This document shows, piece after piece, positions 10,701-20,757 of a DNA stretch of 64,000 bases. Made by a program: the position numbers and the translations under genes. The notes beneath the pieces were generated by a model that had not been told where the DNA came from, did no database searches, and was given only the letters and a program-made list of their open reading frames with translations. Where the stretch lies: positions 62,205,175-62,269,174 of the forward strand of contig CM054135.1 in the NCBI GenBank assembly GCA_028751875.1, written 5' to 3'. Each line of letters begins with the position of its first letter. Positions within the stretch are counted from its first letter, which is position 1. The stretch comes from Rapana venosa. Lineage: Eukaryota > Mollusca > Gastropoda > Neogastropoda > Muricidae.

Positions 10701-11778
10701 GTACCTGTGGTCTCTTAAAATTTGTATTTCACACACTACATTTTTAATAAAGTGTAATTCATTTACATGAAATATGATAAGATAGTCCTACGGTACCGTC
10801 TTGAAAATCTGTTACTTGAAACCTCATATCTGCTTGGCTTGGTACTGACTCAAGTATAAGCCTTACAGCTTATAATGTCCCATCTTTGTTCATAAATTGA
10901 GTTGTTTTCCTAAGTCAAATGTGAAAAGGTTTTATGTTTGAATACTGCGCAGAACAGTACAAAACTACAGTGCTTTGGACAAAAAATTGTATCCTACAGT
11001 CTTGTGGTGATAATCAGCAACTGCCAGCTTCTTAATCTTTTCAGCTAGATAGTATCAGGAAGTGAAATAAAAAAAAAGATATCTTCACTAGAATTTGTGA
11101 ACATTTTGATACTGCTTTTTTCTTTGTTTAAGTCTGATATTATCCTGTAAAATGTATCTCACATAGCAGTTTTTTGACTTTGTATTTACTTATGTTGTGA
11201 TTCTTTTTATTCATTTTTGTAGTGAGAAATATTGTGCACGTCATGCCTTGCATAATGAGCACACCAGATTTGGAATGGAGTCTATAATGTTTTTTTAAAT
11301 TATGGCCTTTACCATTTACTTGTGTTACTATACTGACAAGAAAATGGCAGCTAAGCACTTCTTCTTTTCATCTCTGTCCCTCAGCTAGTATTTCAGGGTG
11401 GACCATTTGTAAGATTTTGCTTGTACAACAGCTTACCCACCATGAGGTCAATTTCAGGGATAAAGCCTAAATTTTACAACCAGTATGTATATTTTCTTAG
11501 ATTTTTTTCATCCATCCCAAGTTGTGTGATACTGATAGTGTCCTGAAAAAATTGACTACGCATGTTTCAAGCACAACACTCCTATGCATGTGTTCACATG
11601 GGGGATCCCAGATTTTTAAATCTCCTCTGAAGGACGAAAGGGGACTGGTGTCTGCACAACTGTGGTTCCAAAGAGAAAGTCTCTTCCAGCCTAGCAGCCA
11701 CACACAAGAATTGAACTTTGGATCAAATACCCAGCACCTTAGGCTACCCAGTCAGCCAAGCAGGCCCCAAACAGTGAA
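10701..11778. other. Unassigned AT-rich DNA
   Basis: Nothing recognisable. Short reading frames (e.g. 11497-11800) lack support from splice signals or families. Confidence 0.4.
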
Positions 11779-11817
11779 TTATATATATATATATATATAA
11801 TATATATATAATATATA

Positions 11818-11850
<33 letters not shown>

Positions 11851-11888
11851 AATATATATTAATATATATATGTGTGTGTGTGTGTGTA
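11779..11888. repeat. (AT)n-(GT)n microsatellite
   Basis: About 90 bp of interrupted AT repeat is followed by about 18 bp of GT. Confidence 0.95.
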
Positions 11889-12424
11889 AGATATCCAAAA
11901 GGTGATGCAGCCACAGGTGGTGCCAAAGTAGCAGAGTAGCAGTGCAGGGCCTCTTTGGTTGATAACCTAAAGATATTTATTTCCTGTAGACTTCAGACTT
12001 TGAGAGTAGCAACAAAATAAATGCGGTTGTGTTGTGTATAGTGGAATTAGAATAAGCAGCCGGACTGGTTTAGTTCTCAAAGGGTAGAGGAGGTAACACC
12101 CTCCCCCTCACTCCGCCCCCCCCCCCCCCACCCCCTCCAAAAACAAAAAAAAAGCCCTGTCACATATACTGTGGAGTACTTAATCCATATGGCACTCAGT
12201 AGCATTTTTTTAAAATGAGGAAACAATCCATTAATTTGGATATACAGTGGACCTCTGATATAAGAACACCGCAGGGGCAAGCATTCTGGTGTCCTTATAA
12301 GCGAGGGTCCTTATAAGCATAACCTCGGTTATAAGGTCAGTTGTGGAAGTGTGTGTTCTTATAACCGAAGAAAGAAGAAAATAGCGTGGACAAGCTAAAA
12401 AGAGTTGTATATCGGCCTCTAATG

Positions 12425-12560
12425 GTGTGTGTGTTGTGTGTGTGTGTTGTGTGTTGTGTGTGTGTGTGGGGTGTGTGTGTGTGTGGTGTGTGGGGTGTGT
12501 GTGTGTGCGTGCATACGTGTGTGTGTGTGTGTGTGTGGTGTGTGTTTTGTCGTGTGTGTG
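12425..12560. repeat. (GT)n microsatellite
   Basis: Interrupted GT repeat inside the Tigger remnant. It generates repetitive Cys/Val frames that are not genes. Confidence 0.95.
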
Positions 12561-12733
12561 TCCACGGCAACTTCTTGCTTTTTATGGCGTCAATGCAATG
12601 GAACTTGCTGGTTGGGTTGAAAAGTTGAATATCTCGATGCAATCTCGTTTACGTTTTTGGTGTATTGCAAAACAAAACATGAATTCAATCAAATAACACT
12701 AGAACGTATGTAACAGTAGCTGTCTGAATGAAT

Positions 12734-12747
12734 TAGAGAGAGAGGGG

Positions 12748-12793
<46 letters not shown>

Positions 12794-12802
12794 GAGAGAG
12801 CT
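12734..12802. repeat. (GA)n microsatellite
   Basis: Nearly pure GA repeat abutting the end of the transposase DBD exon. Confidence 0.95.
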
Positions 12803-12805
12803 CAC

Positions 12806-13111
12806 CTTTTCACAGAAAACCACTCCAACAAAGCAGTGTCAACAGTGCCATGCCCGGAGCCTCTTGCACGCTTTCTGGAAATATCATTCCTGCCGCTTTC
12901 AAACTGCCCAATGTATTGGCTTTTTTCTCTTACAATTATTGAGCAAAGTCGTCCTGGGAACTTTCATTTCATCAGCGATGAGACTTTTGCTTTTGTGAGG
13001 GTTCCGCTCGACCTCCCTGATAATTTCTACTTTTTGTTTGAAGACAATGCTTTTTCTCTTACGCTCCGCCATCATGCCTTTCTGGAAGAAAATTTCTTGG
13101 AAGTGACTCAT
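12806..13111 (-). pseudogene. Tigger-type transposase N-terminal CENP-B/pogo DNA-binding domain
   Basis: The minus strand reads MMAERKRKSIVFKQKVEII, then REVERNPHKSKSLIADEMKV and PRTTL: the psq/CENP-B N-terminal helix-turn-helix of Tigger transposases. A one-base excess in an A run near 12915 shifts frame. The next frame continues QFESGRNDISRKRARGSGHG and TVDTALLEWFSVKR, the link into the second DNA-binding half. The coding stretch ends at AAAAG|GTGAGC, a good donor-like site at 12805/12806. The DDE domain that should follow is not present before the terminal repeat at 12245. It is a relic, or possibly exon 1 of an intron-containing transposase whose remainder was deleted. Domestication is not indicated. 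Confidence 0.85.
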
Positions 13112-13335
13112 ACCGGTAACAAAACGAGCATAACTTCTACTTTCGGTTCTTATATCCGAGGGGAGGTCGTGTCGGGAACAAGCAAATGGTGTTCTTACAA
13201 GCGAGGGTTCTTTTAACGGAATAATCTGACTTCCTGGAAATGATAATTCCTACTTTCGGTTCTTATATCCGAGGGAAGTTCGTGTGGGGACCTTGCAAGT
13301 GCTGTCCATATAGGCGATGGTTCCTATATCAGAGG

Positions 13336-13347
13336 GTTCTTTTATGT
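13336..13347 (+). repeat. 12-bp target-site duplication, left copy
   Basis: GTTCTTTTATGT is identical to 18275-18286 and brackets the nested Jockey-like LINE. Confidence 0.8.
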
Positions 13348-13382
13348 TCAAATTCATTTAACGTCTTTTCACAGTTGTGTGA

Positions 13383-13425
<43 letters not shown>

Positions 13426-13444
13426 GGGGGGGGGAAGGGGGGGG
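13383..13444 (+). repeat. ~60-nt poly-G tract
   Basis: Nearly uninterrupted G run, the longest of many in the window. Probably an expanded homopolymer or a base-calling artefact. Confidence 0.95.
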
Positions 13445-14499
13445 GCCAGCAGGGGAGGAGGGGGTATGAGTGTCAAGGAGGAGGGGTTAGTGACTGTACA
13501 GGAGAAGGAATTTCAGGATCAATGCATGCGAAATGATAAACAAATTTAAAAAAAATAATAATAATAAGAAAAACAACAACCAAAATATAGAAAAAATCAA
13601 AACAACACCGTTACATTACTACCTATTGAACTACAATAAACAACAGGGAAAATGCAATTCTAAAAATTTTTTAAACAAAACAGTAATTCCAATAAAACGT
13701 AATAAAATTTCAACACTGAATTTCACGTAAAAAAACCAAAAACCTATTTAATGGTGTACCCCTCCCCCCTCAAAAAAACCCCCCAAGAAGAACCCCCCCA
13801 CCCCACCCCCCCCCTGAAAAAGAAGTAACCCTTAAAACAAGACCGAAAAAATCCAACAACAGCCCAAAACCCAATTTACAAACACAATATCTCTAGCCCC
13901 TTCCTATGACACAAACAAAAAAAAATAAGAAGCAAAACGGAAAAAAAAATTTTTTTTTTTTAAATTAAAAGCTCGAAAAAATAATTTTGGACTAGAGCGT
14001 TTTTAAACCCAAAGAAATCAAATAACAAAAAAAATGCTATGCATAAGCGATCTAAAAAAGTCGACATAATTGACAACTGCTAAATATTGTGAGGGGAGGG
14101 ATGCCATCAAAAGGGGAAGTGCCTTTTTTAAAAACGCGACATGTTAATAATGATCTGCTTTTATATTATTACCCAATCAAAAGGCATTTCCAGCTTTTTT
14201 GTTTTGAAGCAATTCAGTTTCCATCTACAAGCAAGGAAAACAATCGCTTTGAACAGTAACATCTTTCTCGTATTTTGACGAAAATCAATTTACTACTTCT
14301 TTGTGTGGCTAGACAACCAAGTCTCCTTTCCTCACACGAAATAACTTTTGTTTGTGATTTTATTACAATATGATAAACTCTTGCAATGAAAAAGGGGGGA
14401 GTACTAATTGGGTCATTTCTGAAAAACCCTTCGCCCTTTTTTTTGAAAAATGCAACTTTTCATTGTATAAAAACCCACGTGCGTAAAATCCAACAAAAG

Positions 14500-16950
14500 T
14501 TTTTCAGCGTTTAAAAATGATAAAAGATGAATCAAATGGCATTTTTCGATGACGATTCAATCAACATTTTTTCCCAAATAATTAATTGAAAAATTACTGT
14601 TTGGAGTCTACACAAAAATTTTTTGAAAATTTTTTTTTGGAAAACTGGTGAGAAAATTTAGGGCCATAATATTGCGATTGTTCGCTAAAATTTTGATATA
14701 CCTTCTCCAAAGAAAGTGGTTTTCTTTTTGATCTGGTTGATATAAGCACCCCACCTATTACAAAAACGAGCCATCGTGTATATTTTTTAAGTGATTGATA
14801 TTTTTTTTCCCAAGTGAATTTTGCATAGAAGATACTAAATTGATGTTTGTTTTTTCTAGACAAATAATTGATGTCAAACCTTGTCGTTTTAGTTTCCCCG
14901 AAAGGAATAGGGGGGAATAATGTTGTGCTACTTTCTTTGGCTCCAACCCGCGTTTGTAAAAAAGTTTGATGTATATGTTCTAAAATATTTGTGATGATAA
15001 ATTTAGCCCTTTTGGAAAATCGGGTGCAGAATTGAGAAACCACTGTTTTAAACCGTTTTGAACAGTCAGGCTTGTAAAACAAATTTCGCAAGAAATCTCC
15101 TATAATCTTCCAATGGTAAAACCCCCCAAGCACTGTATGTTTTTAAAAAAAGAAGCATGGATAGGTGACCAGGGCAAAATTATATGCCCCTGCAGTTAGC
15201 TTTGAAGTTTTTTTCAAAAGGTATTTTGGGGCCCAAAAAATACTTCCCGGGCAAAGGTAATTTTGAACGAATGAGAAATTGAAAGATGAAAAAGGTAACA
15301 ATATCTTTGGGCCCCCTGGGTTTACTAACAATTTTCAAAATTTTAAGCTTTTTCTTGCTTTAGTCAAAAAAATTTTCAATTGTTTTCCCTGTTAAATTTT
15401 TATGATAGGAAAACCCAAGGAAATTTTAAAACTTGTTAATTGTAAAATTCCCCCATGATTTTAAAAATAGGCATTTCCATTGGCTTGCTCCTTTTTAAAG
15501 AGCACATATGTTTTTCACATGACATTGTAATCCCTTTTCATCTAAATTGCTAAGTATTTTAAAAACGTTTTTTATACAACCTTTTAGTATAATTTAAAGA
15601 TAGCAGGTGGGGTTTTTTTCATCATAATTTCCCCATACAATATCATCAGATATTGAGTAAAATTTACATTTTTTTAAAAATTATCGGCAAGTCATGCATC
15701 AAAATATTAAACAGATGGGGCAAAAACTGAAACCCTTTTGGGATTCCCTTTTTTGTAATCTTGTAGATGATATGAGTCCCTATTTAGCCTTTAAATTTTT
15801 TTGTTTTCCAAAAAAACCCTTTTAAAGAAACCATACATCTGCCCTGACAAAACCCAATTTTTTTTTGTTTAAACAATAACCGTGAAAGCATACCCGTCGT
15901 AAGCCTTTGTTATATAAAAATTTTGCTAGTAGACATTTCCCCCTGGGAAAATGTACTTGACCTGATTTTCAGCTTAACGTGATCAATAGATGATTGCCTT
16001 TTCTAAAACCTGCTTATTCACGGAAAATTTTATTTTCTCCAATTAAAAACAATCATTTTAAAAAGATTTTTTTTTAGTAATTTACAGACATGAGTTAAAT
16101 GCTATGGGTCTAAGCTATTACATTTGTTTTTGGTTACCGTCTTTATGAACAGGGACAATAATTGACTGTTTTCCCAAAAATTGAGGGAGTACACCACTCT
16201 CCCCAAAATTTTTGAAAAATAGTAAGAAAAGGGACCACTTGCCCGGGAAGGGTTTATCATTTCATTTGAAAAAGACATCAATGCCAACTGAGTTTTCCGT
16301 TTTGGAAAAGATGAATTTCATCTTTTTTTTTTTGGGCAGTTAAGGAGCATTAAATAATGGCGTACGGGAAAAGGGTCGGGAAAACGACGTTTTTCCTTTG
16401 GGTTTGTAGACTTTTTTGTTTTGGGGGTTAAGCCTCGAGCTGCTTGTGTTGGAAAAAAAAATCTGCAAATGATTCGGCTTTTTTCCCCTTTAAAAAAGGG
16501 AAAACTTTTTATTTAACTCAAAAAGGAAAGTTTTTAAAATTTTTTGCCTTTTTTTATTATTTTAGTTGTCTCCACATTTCTTGGATCCTTTTGGGTTTGA
16601 TATTCTGAATTGCAAAATGTTTGTCCCATAAATTTTTTAGCTTGCTCTATTTCTCGGGTGCAACTGATATTCATTTTTATGGCCTTGTGGTTTTTCAGTC
16701 GATTTTTCTTTTTTGTAAAAAATTTTAAAAAATTTTGTTTTTTTCTCAAGACGCTTTTTCACACGCATTCCACCCTACATTACCTAAATTACTGTAGTTT
16801 TTTTTAGCACTTGTTTTATTTTGGAATGTTTCATCGGCTACATTTAAAAAAGGGAATTTCGAAAGAATGTACATATTCAATTTGTCATGGGTGGAGTGTT
16901 ATCTAAATTCCGAATATGCTTGTAAAAGTACCCGCTGCCCCTTATAAAAT
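14500..16950 (-). pseudogene. Broken Jockey-type reverse transcriptase
   Basis: Continues from the EN frame ending at 16952. RT segments are scattered across frames in the usual order: RPIA-x-N/T-S-x-V-C-K-L-L near 16090-16140 and IPKG...LPHLFNILMHDLP near 15690-15745. A short open frame at 14594-15133 is rich in Lys/Phe/Ser and has no recognised fold. The reverse transcriptase would copy the element's RNA at the nicked target, but this copy cannot encode a working one. Confidence 0.6.
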
Positions 16951-16951
16951 T

Positions 16952-17689
16952 TTATTTAGGAAGGAAGTCAGGGTCAGCATTTTCTATTTTAAACTTTTCA
17001 TTAATCTTAATAGAAATAGGAACATGATCACTACCTAATGTTTCATCATATATTTTCCATGAGTGTGACAATGCTAATTTAGGAGAAACCAATGTAAGAT
17101 CTATGGCAGTTGGTCGATGGGTGGGTACATCAGGGATTCTGGTGTAGGACCCATCGTTAAGCAAAACTAAGGGCGAGTCTACTATGTTTTCAACAAGTCT
17201 GTTATTAGTAATGTGAAGACACTCTTTTTCCCAAAAAGGTGAATGGCTGTTAAAATCACCGCCTACAATCCATTTTTGTTGATCACTTATAGTTCTCAGC
17301 CAGTCAGTATTTTCATTATCAGGACCTTTAGGTAAATAAACAGATACACAGTTGATGGTGAGAGATTCCGAAAACTTTACAGTAATAGCACACGATGAAA
17401 CATTTGTTATATTTGCTGGCACAGGAGACTGTATCATGCAGTGTTGTAAACCAACATGAGTATAAATTGCAGTATTAATCTTTCCATCAGAGTGTTGTTG
17501 TTCACAAACTGGTGGATAGACAAACTGCTTCAGTCTTGGAAGCTTGCTCTTTTTAACATTTAAAGACTGAAGGATAAGTACTTGATAACAATTTGACATA
17601 AGATGTTGGTGTAAGTAATCAACATTTGTAGCAATAGATCTGCAGTTCCACTGCAGTATTGAGATCTTATCATTTCGATGCATTACCAT
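16952..17689 (-). CDS. Jockey-like LINE endonuclease domain (245 aa open frame)
   Basis: Open frame from an ATG at 17689, with an exonuclease-endonuclease-phosphatase fold. Landmarks are ISILQWNCRSI (residues ~9-19), VSVYLPKGP (~115), IVGGDFNSHSPFW (~140), RPTAIDLTLVSPKLA (~192) and GSDHVPISIKI (~220). The EN nicks target DNA to prime reverse transcription. The metal-binding Glu expected in LQET appears lost: the sequence reads LILQSLNV, probably with a codon deleted. Catalysis is therefore doubtful although the frame is open. An intact DNA-binding ORF1 is not visible upstream. The frame ends as it enters the corrupted RT region. Confidence 0.85.
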   Translation of the reverse strand: MVMHRNDKISILQWNCRSIATNVDYLHQHLMSNCYQVLILQSLNVKKSKLPRLKQFVYPPVCEQQHSDGKINTAIYTHVGLQHCMIQSPVPANITNVSSCAITVKFSESLTINCVSVYLPKGPDNENTDWLRTISDQQKWIVGGDFNSHSPFWEKECLHITNNRLVENIVDSPLVLLNDGSYTRIPDVPTHRPTAIDLTLVSPKLALSHSWKIYDETLGSDHVPISIKINEKFKIENADPDFLPK

Positions 17690-18060
17690 TCAAAATGTTA
17701 TGTTGATATAAAAATCAATACAAGAAGGGGAACCAATAAATGTGCCCCCCCAAAAGCACACAAACCCCCCCCACAAAAAAACAAAACCCCCAAAAACAAC
17801 AACAAAATATAAATAACCACCAAGAAAAATCCACCACAATAACACCAAAACCAACAATCTAAAAACAAACTAATCTTATTACTAATATAAAAATGTTCTC
17901 AAATACCACAACTAAGTTATTTCATCCAAAAGTGTACGTCAGATACACGGAGAATGTAATATAGTCAACAAGATATCAACTTCATTTTGTTGTTACTTAA
18001 ACCACTACAAAATAACCACAATAGATTATTTCTGTTCATATACTATTGTATACTATATTA

Positions 18061-18120
18061 AAAATAAAAATTATTACTATTATTATTATTATTTATTTAT
18101 TATTATTATTTTTTTTTTTT
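18061..18120. repeat. (ATT)n / poly-T low-complexity tract
   Basis: ATT/TTA repeats ending in a T run, within the 5' part of the Jockey-like insertion. Confidence 0.85.
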
Positions 18121-18274
18121 AAGGAGTCCCATTTGTATGTTCACTTTTCCCCCTTTCCACGTGGACTGGTAATAATGAAGAGGTGAGCACACAGCATACT
18201 TCAGTACCAGTGACTGAGCGCATGGAACCTGTTACACCAAGGGTGTCTGGGACTGTAGGCACGCCATGGTGTCA

Positions 18275-18286
18275 GTTCTTTTATGT
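18275..18286 (+). repeat. 12-bp target-site duplication, right copy
   Basis: GTTCTTTTATGT, identical to 13336-13347. Confidence 0.8.
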
Positions 18287-18732
18287 GAGTCTTAATAAGT
18301 GATCACAAAGAACAACTTTGGCAGGGACATGCTTTTGGGTGTTCCTATAAGCAATGGTTCTTATATCGGAGGTCCTTATAAGTGGGGTCCACTGTACACT
18401 GAACTGTCCTTTCGACATTCAAAATATATGTTCATACCCCTTGCCGTCAGCTGCAGTCAAGGCTTAGAATCCACCAAGCAGGAAGCAATTGCACGATACA
18501 CAAGTGAAACCATTTGACAGCAGACGTTGCTCCTAAGATGATCCTGCATACCAAGAAGTTGGATATCAAAATTAAAATATGACCAAAAGATATTGATCTT
18601 TGCTGAAAGGCTAACAAAATGGTATGTCCATATATACAGTTATAATTTAGATGTTATTTGGGTTTGCTTTTTTAGGTGAATGCCTTTTCTCTGTCTTTGC
18701 TACTCACTAGAGCACTGCACTGAATTTTTCAG

Positions 18733-18777
18733 GCTGACTTGCGCAAGTTGAACTTGGCAAAGTCCATCCCTCTTTAG
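18733..18777 (+). CDS. Candidate terminal exon (14 codons + stop)
   Basis: CTGAATTTTTCAG precedes an open stretch ADLRKLNLAKSIPL followed by TAG. A canonical AATAAA lies about 300 bp downstream (19076-19081). The peptide looks protein-like (basic/hydrophobic alternation) but I do not recognise a family, and 45 nt is little evidence. It could be the last exon of a plus-strand gene whose introns host the upstream TEs. A link to the TPR exons is unproven. Confidence 0.25.
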   Translation, partial: ADLRKLNLAKSIPL

Positions 18778-19075
18778 GTGCAGGGTGCATGCTGGATATG
18801 TTTGTGTTTCCATTACTTGCCAAGTGTTTGCATGAATACAAGATCTTCGGTGTGCATATTTTGATCTTCAAATGTACTTCACCTTAGCTTTATTTTCTTA
18901 TATGTTTCACTGTAAAAAATTGTATGTGGTTGAATTGATTGCTTATTTTCTTTTGATGTAAATATCAGTTACAATGAAGACATTTTACTTATATTCCTTA
19001 CTTTGGGTGGCTTGTATAAAAAGTAAAAGTTTTCCGGGTTGATAATGTACCATGTACAGTAATTTGTTATCCTGC

Positions 19076-19081
19076 AATAAA
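19076..19081 (+). promoter_or_regulatory. Candidate poly(A) signal AATAAA
   Basis: Canonical hexamer with a T-rich, GT-containing sequence within 30 nt downstream. Plausible only if the candidate exon at 18733 is real. Confidence 0.3.
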
Positions 19082-19318
19082 AATTGTTACTATTTTATTT
19101 GTGTACACCACTGTTTGTAAATATTTTATACTTTGATGTCTTTCAGGGTTGGAGGAGGAAAGGGAATCCTTTCTTTTTTTTCTTTTTTTTGGGGGTTTTG
19201 TTTGGGGGTTTTTAATTGCTTTTTTTTTTATATGGTTTTTTTTTTTGGAGGGGGGGGGGGTGGGGGGTGGCGGACACACCTTTTAGTTGAATATAATCAT
19301 AATGATATGGTCGTGTAC

Positions 19319-19328
19319 ATATCCTAAT
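19319..19328 (+). repeat. 10-bp target-site duplication, left copy
   Basis: ATATCCTAAT, identical to 20591-20600, brackets the truncated RTE LINE. Confidence 0.8.
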
Positions 19329-20579
19329 GAAAGTGCTGACAAAGATCATGCTAGACAGACTGAAGACAGCACTGGACAAGACACTTCGGGATGAACAGGC
19401 AGGCTTTGGGCAAGACAGATCATGCACAGATCAAATCGCCACAATGCGCATCATCATTGAGCAGTCCCTGGAGTGGCAGACCCCCCTATATTCAGTCTTT
19501 GTCGACTTCCAGAAGGCATTTGACAGCGTCGACAGAGATGTCATTTGGAAACTGATGCATCACTGTGGCTTTCCACCAAAGTTCATCACCATCATCCAGC
19601 AGCTATATGAAGATGCCACCTGTCAAGTCATTCATGAAGAGAAACTGACGGAACCCTTCTCCGTACAGACCGGTGTTCGTCAGGGCTGTCTGTTGTCGCC
19701 AACCATCTTCCTGTTGGTGGTTGACTGGATAATGCGGCAAGCCATAGCAGGCAGGAGAACCGGCATACAGTGGACCCTCATGAAGCAGCTGGAAGACCTG
19801 GACTTCGCAGACGACATCAGCCTTCTCTCCCACAGGCAACAAGACGCACAAGAGAAGCTTTGTCGTGTTGCTGACGAAGCTGAAAAGACTGGCCTCCAAA
19901 TCAACATCGGGAAGACGGAGATCATGAGGGTGAACAACAAAACACATGACCCAGTGCGACTGCAGCAAGAAACCATCAAAGAAGTCACCAAGTTTATTTA
20001 CCTGGGCAGTGTCATCAGTAAAGATGGGGGAACAGATGAAGACATCAAGTGCCGAATCAACAAAGCCCTTCAACACCCTTCGGCCAATTTGGAGGTCAAC
20101 AGCCCCCCTCATTTCAAAACAAGATTCGGATCTACAACACCAACATCAAATCGGTCCTACTTTATGGCTCAGAAACCTGGCGGGTAACAAAAACCAACAC
20201 CCACAAACTCCAGTCTTTTACCAACAAATGCCTCAGGTACATCCTCAACATCAGGTGGCCGGAAGTCATATCCAACAAACAACTGTGGGACAGGACCAGA
20301 CAAACTCCAATCGAGTCCATTATTAAACAAAGAAAGTGGGGATGGATCGGCCATACACTTCGCAAGCCTGCGTCAAATGTCACCAGACAGGCCCTTGACT
20401 GGAATCCACATGGGAAGCGGAAAGTTGGTCGACCAAAGCAGACCTGGCGCAGAAGTGTTGACAAAGAAACGAAGGCAGCCGGAATGACATGGGCCGAGCT
20501 GAAGAGGATCTCCCAAAACCGAGTTCGTTGGAGGGGTGTTGTTACAGCCCTATGTTCCCCAAGGAATCAAGAGGCATAA
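19329..20579 (+). pseudogene. RTE reverse transcriptase C-terminal two thirds
   Basis: Motifs in order are RDEQAGFGQDRSCTDQI, YSVFVDFQKAFDSVD, TGVRQGCLLSPTIFLLV, LEDLDFADDISLLS, INIGKTEIM and FIYLGSVISKDGG. After a cluster of indels at about 20070-20115 the frame changes. It continues KIRIYNTNIKSVLLYGSETW, WGWIGHTLRKP and GKRKVGRPKQTWRRSVDKE to a TAA at 20577. The RT catalytic FADD and DFQKAFD are intact. The C-terminal W-x-G-H-x-L-R and GRP-x-x-TWRR blocks are RTE-typical. It is not translatable as one protein because of the frameshifts and the missing N-terminus. Confidence 0.9.
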
Positions 20580-20590
20580 GTCAAGTCAGC
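19329..20590 (+). mobile_element. 5'-truncated RTE-type LINE with TSD
   Basis: The insertion begins inside the RT at KVLTKIMLDRL and runs through the ORF2 C-terminus to a short 3' tail ending ATAAGTCAAGTCAGC. The 10-bp TSD defines both edges. About 1.26 kb of the usual ~3.3 kb is present, so EN and the first RT blocks are missing. The coding part is relatively intact, suggesting a younger insertion than the fragments at 3487 or 14500. Confidence 0.9.
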
Positions 20591-20600
20591 ATATCCTAAT
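20591..20600 (+). repeat. 10-bp target-site duplication, right copy
   Basis: ATATCCTAAT, identical to 19319-19328. Confidence 0.8.
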
Positions 20601-20647
20601 ATTTTCTGTTTTTTAAAGTATGCATTCCTCTAAGCAGGGGGACCGGT

Positions 20648-20757
20648 GTATTTCTAATTGATGTGTAGAATCAAATAATGACTAGTATTTCTGATTGAAG
20701 TGTAGAATCAAATAATGACTAGTATTTCTGATTGAAGTGTAGAATCAAATAATGACT
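20648..20757 (+). repeat. 37-bp tandem repeat, three copies
   Basis: A unit containing GTAGAATCAAATAATGACTA and TTTCTGATTGAAGT is repeated three times. The last two copies are nearly identical. Confidence 0.9.

Larger units (their letters stand above)
13348..18274 (-). mobile_element. Jockey-like LINE nested in the Tigger remnant
   Basis: A 4.9-kb insertion bounded by a perfect 12-bp TSD. The minus strand holds an open EN domain (16952-17689) followed by a badly broken RT. RT landmarks are HKDGN with RPIAF-like near 16120-16160, a GIPKGF...LPHLFNILMHDLP stretch (GIPQGSVLSPLLFNI class) near 15690-15745, and remains of a YADDI motif near 15650. 13383-13444 is a near-pure poly-G block, and 13450-14550 is AT-rich 3' sequence with no recognisable domain. 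17700-18274 is 5' sequence without a recognised ORF1. Homopolymer errors probably account for part of the decay. Confidence 0.75.
12245..18394 (-). mobile_element. Tigger/pogo-like DNA transposon remnant, interrupted by a LINE
   Basis: The left end CAGTGGACCTCTGATATAAG and the right end (reverse complement CAGTGGACCCCACTTATAAG) share CAGTGGACC and the subterminal GATATAAGAAC. Both are flanked by TA (12243-12244 and 18395-18396), the pogo/Tc1-mariner target. Subterminal CTTATAAG motifs repeat inside both ends. A CENP-B/pogo DNA-binding domain lies at 12806-13111 on the minus strand. Removing the nested LINE (13348-18274) leaves about 1.2 kb, so the DDE catalytic domain is absent and the copy is non-autonomous. 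12245-12806 also holds a (GT)n and a (GA)n tract. Confidence 0.75.

Noticed and set aside
12386..12696. Cys/Val-rich and His/Thr-rich small proteins
   Set aside because: Translations of (GT)n/(CA)n microsatellites. The same applies to frames at 5241-5665, 21625-22000, 22774-23210, 34242-34541, 34678-35109, 37739-38173, 51759-52086 and 52805-53234.
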